A DNA stretch of 14,745 nucleotides from the NCBI GenBank assembly GCA_029550985.1, contig JAKPGH010000159.1, positions 1 to 14,745 of the forward strand, read 5' to 3'. Both the position numbers and the translations under genes were made by a program. Positions 12,867-14,745 of this stretch are shown here, piece by piece. Each line of letters begins with the position of its first letter. Position 1 is the stretch's first letter. The notes beneath the pieces were generated by a model, which made no database searches, had not been told where the DNA came from, and worked only from the letters and a program-made list of their open reading frames with translations. Origin of the DNA: Bacillota bacterium (lineage in GTDB: Bacteria; Bacillota; Clostridia; Oscillospirales; Ruminococcaceae).

Positions 12867-12940
12867 GGCACCATAGCCAAGGGGTAAGGCAGAGGTCTGC
12901 AAAACCTTTATCCCCAGTTCGAATCTGGGTGGTGCCTCCA
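12867..12940 (+). tRNA. tRNA-Cys (anticodon GCA)
   Basis: A complete cloverleaf can be drawn. The acceptor stem is GGCACCA/TGGTGCC. The D stem is GCC/GGC, and the anticodon stem GAGGT/ACCTT has one G-T pair. The anticodon loop is CTGCAAA, the variable loop has four bases, and the T arm is CCCAG-TTCGAAT-CTGGG. The discriminator is U73, the base specific to cysteine tRNAs, and CCA is encoded. The gene stands alone with its own promoter and terminator. Confidence 0.97.
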
Positions 12941-12944
12941 ATAG

Positions 12945-12981
12945 AAAAGCGCTTTCAACCATGGTTGAAAGCGCTTTTTTT
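12945..12981 (+). terminator. Terminator of the tRNA-Cys transcript
   Basis: A long near-perfect palindrome, AAAAGCGCTTTCAACC (12945-12960) with GGTTGAAAGCGCTTTT (12963-12978), runs into TTTTTTTG and further T-rich sequence five bases after the encoded CCA. Confidence 0.92.
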
Positions 12982-13070
12982 GTTTTTTGATTGGTAATAG
13001 TGAATAGAGTTTAGAAAAATCATACCCCAATCATTATTAAAATCTTACAAACAAAATCGGGCCGTTTGTA

Positions 13071-13099
13071 TTGACTTTGCCTACAAATAGGAATACACT
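13071..13099 (+). promoter_or_regulatory. Sigma-A promoter of the ATP-grasp/aminomutase operon
   Basis: TTGACT (13071-13076), 17-base spacer, TACACT (13094-13099). It leaves a leader of about 95 bases before the ATG at 13202. Confidence 0.75.
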
Positions 13100-13105
13100 C
13101 TAGGC

Positions 13106-13201
13106 GACATTGGAAGGCTGCCCTTCCGACCATGGAGGAATGAGCCAGCCGCTTTTCCTCCCAACTATGATGCGCCCAACCGCGCAGAAAAGAGGCTTAA
13201 A
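13106..13201 (+). promoter_or_regulatory. Two-hairpin 5' leader of the ATP-grasp operon
   Basis: Two stems follow each other: GGAAGG-CTGC-CCTTCC (13112-13127) and GGAGGAA...TTCCTCC (13134-13140 with 13155-13161). The second sequesters an internal GGAGG. No T-run follows, so it is not a simple attenuator. I do not recognise a known riboswitch class; a regulatory role is inferred from the two adjacent helices only. Confidence 0.4.
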
Positions 13202-14275
13202 ATGGACGATACAGGAATGAACGAACCTCCCCGATTGCTTCACGTTGGAATTACCTACAACGTGAAGCACAACAAGCGGGACGAGGAGCCGAACCGCCCA
13301 TCCATCGGCTCACCGTCCGAGCCCCTGGATAACGAGGCAGAGTATGACGACATGACAACCATCATGGCCATCAAGGAGGTTTTGGAACGCAGGAATTGCC
13401 GGGTCTCCTTACTGGAAGCGGACCAGGAGCTGCCGGTAAAGCTGGTGGAGCATAAACCCGATATTGTCTTTAACATAGCGGAAGGATTTTACGGAAGAGG
13501 CCGGGAAGCGCAAGTGCCGGCCTTGTTGAACTTCTATCGGATTCCCTACACCGGGTCGGACGAAACCACCTTGTGCATTGCCCTGGACAAGGCGTTGACC
13601 AAGCGAATCCTTTCCACCTACCGCATCAAAACGCCCAAAGGTCAGGTCATCACCAAGGAACAAAACCGGGTGGCCGGAACCTTTCGTTTTCCCGCCATTG
13701 TAAAGCCCAATGCGGAAGGTTCCAGCAAGGGAATCTCCGACGCCGCCATTGTCACCAACCGGAAAGAGCTGAAGAAACTGGTGCTCCAGGACATCAGCCT
13801 CTACCAACAGGATATGCTGGTGGAGGAATACATTGGCGGCAGGGAATTTACCGTCGGCATTTTGGGGAACGGCAAGGACATTCATGTCTTTCCTCCCATG
13901 GAAATCACCTACCTGCATCCGAACAATCCGTACAACATATACAGCTATCAGGTAAAGCAAAACTATAAGGAGTTTGTCCGGTATGAATGCCCGGCCCGTA
14001 TCAGTCCGGAGATGGAAGCCGAAATGACCGGCACGGCCAAAAAAATCTTCGAGGCGCTGTCCTGCAGGGATTTCGCCCGCATTGATTTTCGCCTTTCCCC
14101 GGAAGGAGAGCTGTACTTTATCGAGATTAACCCCCTGCCCGGATTGGCGCCGGGGTACAGCGACTTTCCCATGATAGCGGAATTCAACGGCATGGACTAC
14201 CATTCCCTGGTATGGAACGTGCTGCAAAGCGCTCTGAAACGATACGGCATGCAATCGTATATCGATGAAGATTGA
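13202..14275 (+). CDS. ATP-grasp ligase, D-alanine-D-alanine ligase-like
   Basis: A 357-residue enzyme predicted to join two amino acids, or an amino acid and another carboxylate, using ATP through an acyl-phosphate. The Ddl-like order is visible: N-terminal domain (VGITYN; VFNIAEGFYGRGREAQVPALL; IPYTGSD), a DK at 129-130, the ATP-binding VKPNAEGSSKGIS (168-180), and the metal-binding end ARIDFRLSPEG...FIEINPLPGL. The usual Ddl phrase HGxxGEDG is replaced by NIAEGFYGRGRE, so the substrate may not be D-alanine. The N-terminal region carries an Asp/Glu-rich insert (about 25-50) not typical of cell-wall Ddl. The ATG at 13202 has AAGAGG six bases upstream. The next gene starts 13 bases after its stop, so the two are one operon. 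Cell-wall ddl genes usually neighbour murF or vanX-like genes, not aminomutases. Confidence 0.85.
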   Translation: MDDTGMNEPPRLLHVGITYNVKHNKRDEEPNRPSIGSPSEPLDNEAEYDDMTTIMAIKEVLERRNCRVSLLEADQELPVKLVEHKPDIVFNIAEGFYGRGREAQVPALLNFYRIPYTGSDETTLCIALDKALTKRILSTYRIKTPKGQVITKEQNRVAGTFRFPAIVKPNAEGSSKGISDAAIVTNRKELKKLVLQDISLYQQDMLVEEYIGGREFTVGILGNGKDIHVFPPMEITYLHPNNPYNIYSYQVKQNYKEFVRYECPARISPEMEAEMTGTAKKIFEALSCRDFARIDFRLSPEGELYFIEINPLPGLAPGYSDFPMIAEFNGMDYHSLVWNVLQSALKRYGMQSYIDED

Positions 14276-14288
14276 GGGGGAAACAATT

Positions 14289-14745
14289 ATGGAAGACTGT
14301 ATAGAAACGCAAGAACCGGAGCCTCACGGCGCCGAGTGGGAAGATTGGAAATGGCAGTTTAGAAACAGGATTACAACGGTAGAACAACTGGAACAGGTCA
14401 TTCACCTGACGGAGAAAGAAAAGCAGAACATATCTCTTTGTTTAAATAATTTTCGGATGGCCATCACCCCCTACTACGCGTCCCTCATGGACCCGATGGA
14501 CCCCAAATGCCCCATCCGGATGCAGGCGGTGCCCACCATCAACGAAATGCAGGTGCTTCCTTACGAGATGGCGGACCCTCTGGACGAAGAGCGGGAAAGC
14601 CCGGTGAAAAACATTGTGCACCGCTACCCCGACCGGGTGCTGTTCCTGGTGACCCATATGTGCTCCACCTACTGCCGGCACTGCACCAGAAGGCGAACCG
14701 TCGGAGAAGAGGACTTTGCCATCAGCGAGGCGGAAATCGACGCGG
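14289..14745 (+). CDS. kamA: Lysine 2,3-aminomutase-family radical SAM enzyme (5' part, cut by window end)
   Basis: The first 152 codons of a KamA-family enzyme, which moves an alpha-amino group to the beta position using SAM, a 4Fe-4S cluster and PLP. The N-terminal WEDWKWQFRNRITTVEQL and the phrase HRYPDRVLFLVT are typical of lysine 2,3-aminomutase. The cluster motif CSTYCRHC has Cys at 125, 129 and 132 and is followed by TRRR. The PLP lysine and the substrate-binding Asp pair that separate lysine from glutamate aminomutases lie beyond the window, so the substrate is open. The ATG at 14289 follows GAGGGGG at good spacing, 13 bases after the ATP-grasp stop, implying co-expression. Confidence 0.93.
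   Translation, partial: MEDCIETQEPEPHGAEWEDWKWQFRNRITTVEQLEQVIHLTEKEKQNISLCLNNFRMAITPYYASLMDPMDPKCPIRMQAVPTINEMQVLPYEMADPLDEERESPVKNIVHRYPDRVLFLVTHMCSTYCRHCTRRRTVGEEDFAISEAEIDA

Noticed and set aside
12573..12962. Minus-strand frame of 129 codons containing PPRFELGIKVLQTSALPLGYGA
   Set aside because: This is the well-known false protein produced by translating the antisense strand of a tRNA gene (here tRNA-Cys).
1..14745. CRISPR arrays, prophage genes, rRNA genes
   Set aside because: No regularly spaced repeats, no phage structural or integrase sequence, and no rRNA signature was seen on either strand.

Overview
The window looks like the chromosome of a spore-forming, probably anaerobic member of the Bacillota (class Clostridia is my best guess; no genus is claimed). 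The reasons are strong AGGAGG ribosome binding sites, a Spo0A-type DNA-binding protein, an AbrB/SpoVT-type regulator, a T-box riboswitch, an AmmeMemoRadiSam locus and a KamA-type radical SAM enzyme. Most of the window is GC-rich by eye. Roughly the first 2.9 kb is clearly AT-richer and differs in content, so it may be an acquired or rearranged block.

Layout. 1-150 holds a possible C-terminal remnant of an RlmD/TrmA-type RNA uridine methyltransferase with an in-frame tandem duplication. 424-1726 (minus) is an oxalate decarboxylase (bicupin) gene whose last ~50 codons are displaced by a one-base frameshift. About 2149-2836 is a solo IS200/IS605 element whose tnpA ribosome binding site is buried in a leader hairpin. 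3053-3859 is a ZIP/GufA-type metal transporter. On the minus strand follow a small zinc-ribbon membrane protein (4002-4424) and a Spo0A-like protein with Glu at the phospho-acceptor position (4475-5239). Next come the translation genes tsf and rpsB (5536-7240) with promoter and terminator.

On the plus strand, 7596-9992 is an AmmeMemoRadiSam operon: a MEMO/LigB-AMMECR1 fusion, a 38-residue single-span membrane protein, and the radical SAM enzyme, whose GTG start overlaps the small gene's stop. At 10048-10378 a strong promoter precedes a complete T-box riboswitch whose specifier reads UAC (tyrosine). It controls a tyrosine phenol-lyase-type PLP enzyme (10445-11893). A convergent AbrB-like regulator with a CxxC/CxxC tail follows (12032-12280), then a ~0.5 kb AT-rich non-coding stretch and tRNA-Cys(GCA) with a consensus promoter and terminator. 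Last is an apparent operon of a D-Ala-D-Ala-ligase-like ATP-grasp enzyme (13202-14275) and a lysine 2,3-aminomutase-family radical SAM enzyme cut by the window end, preceded by a two-hairpin leader.

Most interesting points: the tyrosine T-box in front of a tyrosine-lyase-like enzyme with a changed PLP pocket; the ATP-grasp/aminomutase pair, which suggests a beta-amino-acid conjugate; the coupled micro-membrane protein in the AmmeMemoRadiSam operon; and the Spo0A-like protein that appears not to be phosphorylatable.
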